The notes: generated by a model from the sequence alone, not told the origin. A stretch of 64,000 nucleotides of DNA from Fischerella sp. CENA71 (GCA_024239075.1 JANBVI010000006.1:1-64000), one strand, 5' to 3'. Counted from the first letter of the stretch, positions 18,447 to 27,276 are shown. Translations and numbers: made by a program.

Positions 18447-19016
18447 CTACTTCATCGCTAAAGTAGGGGATTGGCTGAAAACTTCGGACTCTTTAAAAGG
18501 TTTACCTGCCTTGTCTTTAGCAGATAGGATTGGTGATGCAGTTAAACGCCAGTCTATTCCCAAGTCGGGATCATTCCAAAGAATGCATCGTTCATACTGG
18601 GGTGCATAATAATCTGTGGTTTTATAAAGGACTTCGGCAAATTCTGAAAGTACAACAAAACCGTGAGCAAACCCTGGTGGTATCCAAAGTTGGCGTTTGT
18701 TCTCGGCGTTGATTTCATAACCTATCCAACTACCAAAGGTCGGGGAGCTTTTTCTGATATCTACAGCAACATCAAATATACTACCACTAACTACTCTGAC
18801 CAACTTTCCCTGTGGTTGTCGAATTTGGTAGTGTAAACCACGCAAAACATTTTGTTTGGAGTAAGAATGGTTGTCTTGGACAAAGTTAAATAAATGGCTA
18901 GTAGCTTCAGCAAATTTTTTGTAATTATAGCTTTCAAAGAAAAAGCCCCGATCATCTTGGAAGATTTCAGGTTCAATTATGAGAATATCAGGAATTTCAG
19001 TACAAACAATCTTCAT
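18447..19016 (-). CDS. rfbC: dTDP-4-dehydrorhamnose 3,5-epimerase
   Basis: A 189-residue cupin-type epimerase of the dTDP-L-rhamnose pathway. Family landmarks are LIIEPEIFQDDRGFFFESY, QDNHSYSKQNVLRGLHYQ with the catalytic histidine, GKLVRVVSGSIFDVAVDIR and PPGFAHGFVVLSEFAEVLYK. The open frame reaches back to an ATG at 19040 (and a TTG before it), but relatives begin close to MKIVCTEIPDILIIEP, so the ATG at 19016 is preferred. The ribosome binding site is weak for both. It belongs functionally with rfbD and rfbA downstream, though a 0.76 kb spacer separates them. Confidence 0.93.
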   Translation of the reverse strand: MKIVCTEIPDILIIEPEIFQDDRGFFFESYNYKKFAEATSHLFNFVQDNHSYSKQNVLRGLHYQIRQPQGKLVRVVSGSIFDVAVDIRKSSPTFGSWIGYEINAENKRQLWIPPGFAHGFVVLSEFAEVLYKTTDYYAPQYERCILWNDPDLGIDWRLTASPILSAKDKAGKPFKESEVFSQSPTLAMK

Positions 19017-19150
19017 CTCAGTAGCAATTTTACTGGGCATCAATGTATATTCAATTACTATAAATTGAATAGAGCAAATATAGCATAAACAAACTCAAAA
19101 TTAACTTTCAATTATCTCCTAGATTACTGCTGATTGAGCTAGTCAAATTT

Positions 19151-20689
19151 ATGACACAACCTTGGTATTGGCGATCGCTTCCTTTAAGAAATCGCACTGG
19201 TTCCGATATTTTCGCTGCTTTATTTGCTTATAAACAGACATTAGGAATAGCAACTTTATTAGAAAGTCCATACCCAACACCAACAGATAACCCTCAACTA
19301 TCCCGTTATTCCATTTGTGCAGGCGCTCCTCGCTATGTAAATGGATACCCCCAAATGTGGACTCCGCCGCTGGGAGAAGTTTTATCATTTCTCGAACAGT
19401 TATTGCAACAAAAAGTAGGGGGAGAAGAAAATACTCCTCACCTTCCCTTTACAGGCGGCTGGCTAGGTTGGTTAGGGTATGATATCGCCAGAGAAATTGA
19501 GCAGCTACCATACACTAAATCTGATTCATTACCATTTCCGGTTGCTTTTTGGTACGAACCAGAGAGTTTTGCGGTTTTAGATCATTGGGAACAAATCTTA
19601 TGGTTAGCTGGCAGTAGTCCCAATGGATTGAATGAGTTAGAGAAAAAGTTGGAAGAGAAGACAGCAACTAAAAAACCCAAAGACGCAGAGAAATTTTTGA
19701 TAAAATCTCCATCTCCCCCTGTCTTTTTGTCTTCTTCCTCTCCCTCTAATACTCTGCGCTTCCACAGTTCTCAAGAAGAATACGAAGCAGCTGTTAACCA
19801 TGCCAAAAAATACATTCAGGCTGGAGACATATTTCAGACAAATCTCTCGTTACGGTTTGAAACACAAACAACTGTTTCTGGTTGGGAGATATATCGCGCT
19901 TTGCAGCAAATCAATCCTTCTCCTTTTGCTTGCTATTTTCAAACACCTTGGGGAGAAATCATTAGTTGTTCACCAGAGAGGTTAGTAAAATCCCAAAAAC
20001 ATACAGATACCAAATTTTATGTCTCCACCAGACCGATCGCTGGAACGCGATCGCGTGGGACTATTCCAGAACAAGATCAAAAGCTAGCAGAAGATTTACT
20101 CAATAACACCAAAGAACGTGCTGAACACATCATGTTAGTGGATTTAGAACGTAATGATTTAGGACGAGTGTGTGAATGGGGAAGTGTGAACGTTGATGAA
20201 TTACTGACTATTGAACGCTATAGCCACGTTATGCATCTGGTTAGCAACATCATAGGTACTCTCAGAGATGATGTTAGTCCTGTTGATTTGATTCGTGCCA
20301 TATTCCCTGGTGGTACAATTACTGGCTGTCCCAAAGTTCGTTGTATGGAAATTATCGAAGAACTAGAGCCTGTACGTCGCAGCTTATTCTATGGTTCTTG
20401 CGGCTATTTAGATTGGCAAGGAAACTTGGATTTAAACATCTTAATTCGCACTCTGCTTTTGGCTCCCTGTTCTGAAGGACAAGGAGGACAAGGGGGAGTA
20501 AATTCTAATTACATACCAAGCACCCCAAGCACACATATGGTCTGGGGACAAGTGGGAGCAGGAATTGTTGCAGACAGCGATCCCGAACGAGAATGGCATG
20601 AATCTTTACATAAAGCTCAAGCACAACTACAAGCGCTAGCAACTGTTTTAGAGAATCAGGGATCAGGGATTGGGGAGTATGAAGAGTGA
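19151..20689 (+). CDS. Chorismate-utilising enzyme, TrpE/PabB family
   Basis: A 512-residue homologue of anthranilate synthase component I and aminodeoxychorismate synthase component I. The chorismate-binding core contains GDIFQTNLSLRFE, SCSPERLV, the loop PIAGTRSRG, ERAEHIMLVDLERNDLGRV, VMHLVSNI, FPGGTITGCPKVR and GQVGAGIVADSDPE. The loop residue before GTR is alanine, as in TrpE, whereas the classical PabB loop has lysine. The N-terminus (PWYWRSLPL) resembles cyanobacterial proteins often labelled PabB, so the product, anthranilate or aminodeoxychorismate, is left open. Two low-complexity stretches (about residues 162-202 and 438-458) look like inserted repeat DNA. Confidence 0.88.
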   Translation: MTQPWYWRSLPLRNRTGSDIFAALFAYKQTLGIATLLESPYPTPTDNPQLSRYSICAGAPRYVNGYPQMWTPPLGEVLSFLEQLLQQKVGGEENTPHLPFTGGWLGWLGYDIAREIEQLPYTKSDSLPFPVAFWYEPESFAVLDHWEQILWLAGSSPNGLNELEKKLEEKTATKKPKDAEKFLIKSPSPPVFLSSSSPSNTLRFHSSQEEYEAAVNHAKKYIQAGDIFQTNLSLRFETQTTVSGWEIYRALQQINPSPFACYFQTPWGEIISCSPERLVKSQKHTDTKFYVSTRPIAGTRSRGTIPEQDQKLAEDLLNNTKERAEHIMLVDLERNDLGRVCEWGSVNVDELLTIERYSHVMHLVSNIIGTLRDDVSPVDLIRAIFPGGTITGCPKVRCMEIIEELEPVRRSLFYGSCGYLDWQGNLDLNILIRTLLLAPCSEGQGGQGGVNSNYIPSTPSTHMVWGQVGAGIVADSDPEREWHESLHKAQAQLQALATVLENQGSGIGEYEE

Positions 20690-21154
20690 TCCTTGACGAT
20701 TTACAATTGACAACTGACCTATTGGTAGGCTGTTTGCGAATTTGTATAACAAAAAGACGGCAATTATGGCAGCATTGGTAGAGGGGAAACAAACAGAGGA
20801 TGAGAGTAAAACAGGAGGGAATGGGCAAATTTTCCTTTCATGTCTCTACCTCCCCAAGCCCTCTGAACGCTTTACCCCAAATTCTAGTGCCTTTAGTTAT
20901 AAGAACGATATGCCTTAGCTACGCATTATCTACAGTTTAGGTAAAAGTTAGAGAGAGGGTAAAGGCATTATTATTAGTTTGGAAAAAGGTCAGAGTCCAA
21001 AGGCTTTTAAGTTCCTTTTCCCCTTATATCCTCCAGGAGGTTCCACCTTTTGTTTTACTCCTGACTTTTGCAAATGAAACTGTCAGCCTCACCAATCTTG
21101 GCATTCAACTGCGAAAACATACTATCTATACTATTCTTACCTTCAAGTATTTAA
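20690..21154. other. Spacer upstream of pipX
   Basis: No gene of normal size. A 50-codon open frame begins at the ATG at 20766 and ends at 20918, but it lacks a ribosome binding site and recognisable features. The pipX promoter is expected in the right half. No clear GTA-N8-TAC box was seen here. Confidence 0.4.
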
Positions 21155-21433
21155 ATGAACCCAGAAAGCTCAGAAACTTACATCAATCATCCAACTTGGG
21201 GTTTGCTCTATAGGATCTGTATGGTGGATGAAAACCAAGAGTTATTCACTACACTGTATGCTCAACGCCTATTTTTTTTAGTAATAACTGATGCCAAAGG
21301 TGTCAAATTTCAGCCCATAGGACGTACTGAAGCCAGAATGTTGCTAGAAAATCGCTTGCGTAATCTACGTCGTACAGGACAAGCTCAGGAGTACGATCAG
21401 TTGCAGAGTATCTTCCAACGCACCTTCCAATGA
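21155..21433 (+). CDS. pipX: PII-interacting protein PipX
   Basis: A 92-residue cyanobacterial regulator. PipX binds either the nitrogen sensor PII (GlnB) or the transcription factor NtcA, and in the second case it coactivates NtcA when 2-oxoglutarate is high. The sequence matches the family along its length: NHPTWGLLYRIC, ELFTTLYAQRLFFLV, QPIGRTEARMLLENRLRNLR and a C-terminal helix EYDQLQSIFQRTF. The tudor-like N-terminal part and two C-terminal helices are as expected. It overlaps pipY by four bases (ATGA), so the two are translationally coupled. The call is firm. Confidence 0.95.
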   Translation: MNPESSETYINHPTWGLLYRICMVDENQELFTTLYAQRLFFLVITDAKGVKFQPIGRTEARMLLENRLRNLRRTGQAQEYDQLQSIFQRTFQ

Positions 21434-22101
21434 GCAGCCCGATTAGCGAACGTATTAATACTGTGCGTGCAGAACTACCACCTTCAGTTCAGTTGATTGC
21501 AGTTAGCAAGCAAGTACCAACCGAGCTGATCCGTACTGCTTATAATGCAGGAATTCGAGATTTTGCCGAAAGTCGCATTCAAGAAGCGATCGCAAAACAA
21601 GCAGAGTTACAAGACTTATTTGATATAAATTGGCATTTTATTGGACACTTACAAAGCAATAAAGCCAAAAAAGCCTTAGAAAATTTCCAGTGGATTCACT
21701 CAGTAGATAATTTGAAGCTAGCACAGCGCTTGAACGAGTTGACGCAGCAAATAGGCGTGAGTCCCCATGTGTGTCTGCAAGTCAAAATTCTTCCTGACCC
21801 CAATAAGTCGGGTTGGAGTGTACCTCAACTGTTAGCTGACTTACCAACACTAAATCAATGCAAAAATTTACAAATTCAAGGTTTGATGACAATTCCGCCT
21901 CTGGGGTTAACTGAGCCAGAAATTATGGCAGTATTTAATCGCACACGTGAACTAGCTCAAGAAATCCGCGAACAAAACTGGTCTCATATTCAAATGCAGC
22001 ATCTTTCAATGGGAATGTCAGGTGATTATAGACTAGCCATAGAAGCAGGTGCAACGATGGTGCGTTTGGGAACAATCTTGTTTGGAGAGCGTAGTGCTTA
22101 A
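21430..22101 (+). CDS. pipY: PipY, YggS-type PLP-binding protein
   Basis: A 223-residue member of the YggS/PROSC family, which binds pyridoxal phosphate and controls vitamin B6 and amino acid homeostasis without known enzymatic activity. The PLP lysine lies in QLIAVSKQVP. Other landmarks are DFAESRIQEA, WHFIGHLQSNKAKKAL, IHSVDNLKLAQRLNE and the C-terminal SMGMSGDYRLAIEAGATMVRLGTILFG. It starts within the stop codon of pipX and in cyanobacteria is functionally linked to it. A terminator about 0.2 kb downstream closes the unit. Confidence 0.95.
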   Translation: MSSPISERINTVRAELPPSVQLIAVSKQVPTELIRTAYNAGIRDFAESRIQEAIAKQAELQDLFDINWHFIGHLQSNKAKKALENFQWIHSVDNLKLAQRLNELTQQIGVSPHVCLQVKILPDPNKSGWSVPQLLADLPTLNQCKNLQIQGLMTIPPLGLTEPEIMAVFNRTRELAQEIREQNWSHIQMQHLSMGMSGDYRLAIEAGATMVRLGTILFGERSA

Positions 22102-22293
22102 ATTGGGCATGGGGCATTGGGAACAGACTTGTTAAATAATTCCCCCCACACTCCCCACACTTCCTTGTCTGCGATCCCCATTCCCGATCCTCGATCCCCG
22201 ATCCCCTGTCTCCCTTCCCTTGTCCCTTGTTCATAATTTTGATGATCGGTTGATTATTCTGTTTTCAGAAATTATTTTGTTACACAATTAAAT

Positions 22294-22333
22294 CCGTAGA
22301 GGTAGGTTTTCAAAGCTGTCTCTACGGTTTTTT
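22294..22333 (+). terminator. Rho-independent terminator after pipXY
   Basis: A 12-base stem with two G-U pairs (22294-22305 with 22316-22327; outer arm CCGTAGAG/CTCTACGG) has a 10-base loop and is followed by six T residues. It lies about 190 bases after the pipY stop and is oriented to stop plus-strand transcription. Confidence 0.75.
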
Positions 22334-22629
22334 GCTTTCTCGCTTTTAGATTAAATTTGGCAATAAATGAAACATTGAGCCTTGTTTTCTTTAATTTTGA
22401 TAAAGTAGATGCTAAAGCTTGCTTTATTAAGAATTGTTGCAAATAAATTATCAAAGATGTTGGTGTAGCAAATAACTGAGTATAAAGTATAAACAAAAGC
22501 AAACACATAAAAACTTTGGTGTTAAAGCAACTTTGCATTCAAAAATAGTTAGGCTATAATCTTGACTCATTATTGCGTGCAAGCTAAATACAAACGTTCT
22601 AGGGGGGCGTTCGTTCAAAAGTTTGTGCC

Positions 22630-22643
22630 GTAGTACATGTTAC
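22630..22643. promoter_or_regulatory. Candidate NtcA box upstream of sepF
   Basis: GTAGTACATGTTAC fits the NtcA consensus GTA-N8-TAC exactly. It lies 109 bases before the sepF ATG. The nearest TAN3T-type -10 candidate (TAGAAT, 22654-22659) is only about 10 bases away, closer than the roughly 22-base spacing of activated promoters, so the site might repress or be fortuitous. Confidence 0.4.
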
Positions 22644-22737
22644 AAACAACTTATAGAATTGCAAAAACGTCCGCTCTGTATAGCGGCATAGGTAGGCAGC
22701 ATTAATTGTTGCCAGATCCCAGAGGGTGATTTGCACC

Positions 22738-22742
22738 AGGAG
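22738..22742 (+). promoter_or_regulatory. Ribosome binding site deciding sepF start
   Basis: AGGAG lies nine bases before the ATG at 22752. It is within the frame of the alternative TTG start at 22731, which is therefore disfavoured. Confidence 0.75.
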
Positions 22743-22751
22743 CGTAACACT

Positions 22752-23351
22752 ATGAACAATATCTTCTCTAAACTGAGAGACTTTGTTGGTTTAAATGAGC
22801 CAGTAGAATACGAGTATTATGAAGAAGAACCTGAAACAGAAACTTATCAGAATCTGTATCAGGAGCAAAATCAACAGCCTGTACCCCAAGAAGCTACCTC
22901 AGCCAATCGACGTTGGCGTGAACCCATGCCTACAATGAATGCAAATCCAGATGTAGCAACTGCTTCTGCAAAAACAATGAGTAATGTTATTGGTATGCCC
23001 GGTGCTATTAATGGTATTTCAGAAGTTTTAGTACTAGAACCACGTACTTTTGAAGAAATGCCACAGGCAATTCAAGCTTTACGAGAGCGAAAGTCAGTGG
23101 TATTAAACTTGACAATTATGGACCCTGATCAAGCACAAAGAGCTGTTGATTTCGTTGCAGGTGGTACTTACGCATTGGATGGACATCAAGAACGTATTGG
23201 CGAAAGCATCTTTTTATTTACACCCAGTTGCGTCCAAGTCAGTACCCAAGGCGGAGTTCTTCACGAAGTACCTCAACCACCAGTACGTACCCCCCGTCCC
23301 GTACCTGGCAACCAAACTTGGGGAAGCGAACCCAATCGCATGGTACAATAA
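22752..23351 (+). CDS. sepF: Cell division protein SepF
   Basis: A 199-residue cytosolic protein that binds FtsZ and the membrane and helps assemble the Z ring (also called Cdv2 in cyanobacteria). The N-terminal amphipathic membrane-binding helix is [13 protein letters not shown], followed by an acidic, Gln-rich linker. The conserved SepF core begins near [20 protein letters not shown] and continues [32 protein letters not shown] and [15 protein letters not shown]. The Pro-rich C-terminal tail is usual in cyanobacteria. It precedes proC on the same strand with an 84-base spacer. ftsZ and ftsQ lie 15-18 kb away in the window. Confidence 0.95.
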   Translation: MNNIFSKLRDFVGLNEPVEYEYYEEEPETETYQNLYQEQNQQPVPQEATSANRRWREPMPTMNANPDVATASAKTMSNVIGMPGAINGISEVLVLEPRTFEEMPQAIQALRERKSVVLNLTIMDPDQAQRAVDFVAGGTYALDGHQERIGESIFLFTPSCVQVSTQGGVLHEVPQPPVRTPRPVPGNQTWGSEPNRMVQ

Positions 23352-23435
23352 ACTAAAATTAGTCAAAAGTCAAGAGTCCTACAGTCCAGAGTTTCGACGA
23401 TTGGCTCTTGACTATTGACAATTGACTACTAACTA

Positions 23436-24248
23436 ATGACTCATAAATTTGGATTAATTGGCGGCGGGGTAATGGGAGAAGCTTTATTATCCCGCCTTAT
23501 TGCTCGCTCGATTTATCATCCATCAGAAGTGATGGTTAGTGAACCACAGCCTACACGCCAAAGTTTTTTAGCACATCAGTACAATGTGGCTGTTACAGGT
23601 GATAACCGCTTGGTTTTTAGCGAAACAACGGATGTAATATGTTTAGCTGTTAAACCCCAGGTTTTCAGTGCGATCGCTCAAGAATTAGCGGATGTTCTTG
23701 ATCAAAGACATTCACCACTAGTAGTCTCTATATTGGCGGGTGTAACTTTATCCAAATTAGAAGCAGCTTTTGGGCAATTACCAGTGATTCGAGCGATGCC
23801 AAATACGCCAGCAACGGTAGGTGCAGGGATGACTGCGATTACTCCAGGTGCTTACACACATATTAAACATCTGGAAATAGCACGGAAGTTATTTTCAGCA
23901 GTAGGGGAAGTAGTAGAAGTACCAGAATCACAAATGGATGCAGTCACTGGTTTATCAGGCAGTGGCCCAGCCTACGTGGCATTAATGGTAGAAGCACTTG
24001 CAGATGGAGGAGTCGCCGCAGGTTTACCCAGAGCGGTCGCTAATCAACTAGCATTACAAACAGTCTTGGGAACTGCTCAGTTATTACATGAAACCAAAAT
24101 CCACCCCGCAGAACTCAAAGATCGTGTCACCAGTCCCGGTGGAACTACAATTACTGGCATTGCCCAGCTAGAACGTTTAGCATTTCGCTCTGCTCTGATT
24201 GAAGCAGTAAAAGCTGCTACCATCCGTTCTCAGGAATTGGGGAAGTGA
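23436..24248 (+). CDS. proC: Pyrroline-5-carboxylate reductase
   Basis: A 270-residue enzyme that reduces pyrroline-5-carboxylate to proline with NAD(P)H. The dinucleotide-binding motif is FGLIGGGVMGEALL at the N-terminus. The substrate-binding region shows RAMPNTPATVGAGMTAI, the family signature GLSGSGPAYVALMVEALADGG, and SPGGTTITGIAQLE. The length is normal. The pipX-pipY-sepF-proC order resembles the neighbourhood of yggS, sepF and proC in many bacteria, where YggS-type proteins sit beside proC and division genes. Confidence 0.96.
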   Translation: MTHKFGLIGGGVMGEALLSRLIARSIYHPSEVMVSEPQPTRQSFLAHQYNVAVTGDNRLVFSETTDVICLAVKPQVFSAIAQELADVLDQRHSPLVVSILAGVTLSKLEAAFGQLPVIRAMPNTPATVGAGMTAITPGAYTHIKHLEIARKLFSAVGEVVEVPESQMDAVTGLSGSGPAYVALMVEALADGGVAAGLPRAVANQLALQTVLGTAQLLHETKIHPAELKDRVTSPGGTTITGIAQLERLAFRSALIEAVKAATIRSQELGK

Positions 24249-24264
24249 AGGGAATCGGGGAAAG

Positions 24265-24325
24265 GGGAGCAGGGAGCAGGGAGCAGGGAGCAGGGAGCAG
24301 GGAGCAGGGAGCAGGGAGCAGGGAG
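24265..24325. repeat. GGGAGCA heptamer array
   Basis: Eight uninterrupted copies of the heptamer GGGAGCA plus five further bases form a perfect tandem array just after proC. It is followed by a run of imperfect repeats of the CCCGATTCCCGATTCCCGAT type (about 24365-24420). Perfect arrays of this length are prone to copy-number change. Confidence 0.95.
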
Positions 24326-24484
24326 ACAAAGGATAATAACCAATGCCAATGCTCAATGTAATGCCCGAACCCCGATCTCCCGAACCCCGGTTCCCGATTC
24401 CCGATTCCCGATCCCCAATCCCTAATGCCCTACTTGCTAAGGCCTCATATAATATAGTAAAAGTCTGGTTGCAATTGTGATTGA

Positions 24485-27160
24485 GTGAATTATTCTGCAC
24501 TGTCTTCAGAAGTAGACCCCAGTTCTATATTTCCTTTTGAACTGGATGCGTTCCAGCTAGATGCGATCGCTTCTCTCAATGCTGGACGTTCTTTGGTGGT
24601 TTGTGCGCCAACAGGTTCAGGTAAAACCTTAGTTGGAGAGTATGGTATTTATCGTGCCTTGGCGCGAGGAAAACGGGTATTTTACACTACCCCCCTGAAG
24701 GCACTTTCTAACCAAAAATTACGTGACTTTCGTGAACAATTCGGCTTTGATGCCGTTGGATTGTTAACAGGAGATGCTTCGATCAATCGGGATGCGCCAA
24801 TTGTAGTCATGACTACAGAAATTTTCCGCAACATGCTTTACGGCACACCCATTGGGCAAGTAGGTATCTCCTTAACAGACGTAGAAGCAGTGGTGTTAGA
24901 CGAATGCCACTACATGAATGATCGCCAACGGGGAACAGTTTGGGAAGAATCGATAATTTATTGTCCCCACGAAATTCAACTGATTGCTCTATCTGCAACA
25001 GTCGCCAATAGTGAACAACTTACTGACTGGCTGAATCAAGTCCACGGTCCGACTGATCTGATCTACTCAGATTATCGTCCTGTTCCTTTGGAATTTCACT
25101 TTGGAAATCTCAAAGGGGTATTCCCACTGCTGAATGACAATAAAACCCAAATTAACCCGCGTCTGCTCAAACGAAACCGAAAAAAAGAATTAGAAAAAGG
25201 CAAGGGCAATCGCAGACCGGAAGCACCTAGTATAAATTTTATTCTTAGTCATCTCCAGCAACGAGATATGCTGCCAGCAATCTACTTTATCTTCAGTCGT
25301 CGCGGCTGTGATAAAGCAGTGGCAGAGGTCGGTGATATGTGGCTGGTGAATGAACAAGAAGCACAGCAGTTACGGCGACAGATTGACGACTTTTTCAGCC
25401 GTAACCCAGATGCGGGGCGAACCGGACATATTGCTCCCCTCTACCGTGGTATCGCTGCACACCACGCCGGAATTTTACCTGCGTGGAAAGTACTGGTAGA
25501 AGAACTATTTCAGCAGGGACTAATTAAAGTCGTATTTGCTACAGAAACCCTGGCAGCAGGAATTAACATGCCTGCTCGAACAACAGTTATTTCTACCATA
25601 TCTAAGCGTACTGATACTGGACATCGGATGTTAACAGCTTCTGAATTTCTGCAAATGGCAGGAAGAGCAGGGCGTCGGGGTATGGATGAAGTCGGTCATG
25701 TGGTGACATTACAAACTCCCTTTGAAGGAGCAGAACACGCAGCAGCTCTGGCAATTAAAAAACCAGACCCGTTGGTCAGCCATTTTACGCCCAGTTATGG
25801 CATGGTGTTGAATTTGCTGCAAATCCACACTCTTGATGAAGCCAGAGAACTCATCGAGCGCAGCTTTGGGCAGTATCTAGCAAACGTACATCTCCAACCA
25901 AGGCAGCAATATATTGCCCAGTTGCAAGCAGAATTAGAAGAAATAAATACACAAATTGCTGCGGTAGAAGAAAGCGAAATCGCTAGCTATGAAAAACTGC
26001 GACAACGCCTGAAAGTAGAGCAAAAATTATTAAACACACTGCAAGAGCAAGCAGACGAAGGGCGGCAAGAAGAATTAAATATGATGCTCAACTTTGCCGT
26101 TTCAGGGACATTACTTAGTCTTAAAGGTAAATACTTGACAATGTCTCTGCCAGTAACCGCAGTGCTAGTAGGTAAAACCCAAGGTGCTAGCCAAACAAAT
26201 TATTTAGTGTGTTTAGGGAAAGATAACCGTTGGTATGTAGCAACTACAGCAGATGTAGTCAATTTATATGCAGAATTACCGAGAATTGATGTACCTCCTG
26301 ATTTGCTACCACCTGCACAGATGAATTTAAAACCAGGACAGTCCTGTCGTGGTGAAGAAGAAAGTAGAGCGATCGCCAGCCAAATTCCCGAACCAGAAGA
26401 ATCTCTACACACACCACCCGAAGTAGTAGAACAACTCCATGTGGTTGCAAGTTTACGAGAGCAAATAGAAGCTCACCCACTGCATAAAACTGGCAATGTC
26501 GGTACTATTTTCAAACGTAAGGTACGGGCTGCTGAACTAGAAGAAGAAATTCAAGAATTGCAAACACAGATAGAGCAACAGTCCCAAAGACATTGGGAAG
26601 AGTTTATTAACCTGATTGAAATTTTGCAGTATTTTGAAGCTTTAGATAACTTATTACCTACACAATTAGGACAAATTGCCGCAGCAATTCGGGGTGAAAA
26701 TGAACTGTGGCTTGGTTTAGTCCTTGCTAGTGGAGAATTAGATAACCTCGATCCCCACTGTTTAGCAGCAGCAGCAGCAGCATTAGTCACAGAAACTCCA
26801 CGTCCTGATAGTAGAGTGCGCTTTGAACTTAGTGATGAAGTTGCAGAAGCTTTAGCGAAATTACGGGGAATTCGCCGCAAGATGTTCCAACTACAACGCC
26901 GCTATAATGTCGCTTTACCCATCTGGCTGGAATTTGAATTAATCGCCTTAGTTGAACAGTGGGCATTAGGGATGGATTGGGTTGAACTGTGCGACAATAC
27001 CAGTCTAGATGAAGGTGATGTCGTACGGATTTTAAGGCGGACACTGGATTTATTATCCCAAATTCCCCACGTACCTTATATGTCAGACTCCTTACGACGT
27101 AATGCTTTACGTGCTATCCAATTAATTGATCGCTTCCCAGTCAATGAAGTTATGGAATAG
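24485..27160 (+). CDS. Ski2-like DExH-box RNA helicase
   Basis: An 891-residue superfamily 2 helicase related to eukaryotic Ski2/Mtr4. The ATPase motifs are FQLDAIASLNAGRSLVVCAP then TGSGKT (Walker A), VVLDECHYMND (motif II, DECH), LSATVANS (motif III) and the C-terminal QMAGRAGRRGMDEVG (motif VI). After the two RecA domains come a helical and arch-like region (about residues 480-700), with coiled-coil stretches, and a DSHCT-like C-terminal helical domain. Relatives are thought to act in RNA decay or rRNA processing, but the cyanobacterial role is not established. The start is GTG at 24485, which gives MNYSALSSEV. It is transcribed alone. Confidence 0.92.
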   Translation: MNYSALSSEVDPSSIFPFELDAFQLDAIASLNAGRSLVVCAPTGSGKTLVGEYGIYRALARGKRVFYTTPLKALSNQKLRDFREQFGFDAVGLLTGDASINRDAPIVVMTTEIFRNMLYGTPIGQVGISLTDVEAVVLDECHYMNDRQRGTVWEESIIYCPHEIQLIALSATVANSEQLTDWLNQVHGPTDLIYSDYRPVPLEFHFGNLKGVFPLLNDNKTQINPRLLKRNRKKELEKGKGNRRPEAPSINFILSHLQQRDMLPAIYFIFSRRGCDKAVAEVGDMWLVNEQEAQQLRRQIDDFFSRNPDAGRTGHIAPLYRGIAAHHAGILPAWKVLVEELFQQGLIKVVFATETLAAGINMPARTTVISTISKRTDTGHRMLTASEFLQMAGRAGRRGMDEVGHVVTLQTPFEGAEHAAALAIKKPDPLVSHFTPSYGMVLNLLQIHTLDEARELIERSFGQYLANVHLQPRQQYIAQLQAELEEINTQIAAVEESEIASYEKLRQRLKVEQKLLNTLQEQADEGRQEELNMMLNFAVSGTLLSLKGKYLTMSLPVTAVLVGKTQGASQTNYLVCLGKDNRWYVATTADVVNLYAELPRIDVPPDLLPPAQMNLKPGQSCRGEEESRAIASQIPEPEESLHTPPEVVEQLHVVASLREQIEAHPLHKTGNVGTIFKRKVRAAELEEEIQELQTQIEQQSQRHWEEFINLIEILQYFEALDNLLPTQLGQIAAAIRGENELWLGLVLASGELDNLDPHCLAAAAAALVTETPRPDSRVRFELSDEVAEALAKLRGIRRKMFQLQRRYNVALPIWLEFELIALVEQWALGMDWVELCDNTSLDEGDVVRILRRTLDLLSQIPHVPYMSDSLRRNALRAIQLIDRFPVNEVME

Positions 27161-27164
27161 TCAT

Positions 27165-27236
27165 AAATCAGTTATCAGTTATCAGTTATCAGTTATCAAA
27201 TTAAACTGCTCACTGTTAACTGTTAACTGTTAACTG
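27165..27236. repeat. ATCAGTT and TTAACTG tandem repeats
   Basis: About four direct copies of ATCAGTT are followed by several copies of TTAACTG on the same strand. A spacer of GATCCCC-type repeats follows up to the convergent ygfZ-like gene. Confidence 0.85.
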
Positions 27237-27276
27237 ATTCATGCCCGATCCCCAATCCCCAATCCCCGATCCCTAT

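Larger units (their letters stand above)
22102..22751. other. Spacer between pipY and sepF
   Basis: The spacer holds repeats (a GATCCCCGATCCCC-type run, about 22174-22205) and the pipXY terminator. It also holds an NtcA-type box at 22630-22643, which lies inside the inverted repeat GTTTGT (22621-22626) / ACAAAC (22642-22647). The sepF ribosome binding site is at 22738-22742. The long untranslated leader of sepF is a plausible site for control. Confidence 0.6.

Noticed and set aside
20766-20918. 50-codon plus-strand frame between the chorismate enzyme and pipX
   Set aside because: No ribosome binding site, no hydrophobic helix or known small-protein pattern, so there is no evidence that it is translated.
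24265-24325. Heptamer array considered as a CRISPR array
   Set aside because: The units are seven bases, contiguous, with no spacers, and no cas genes are present.
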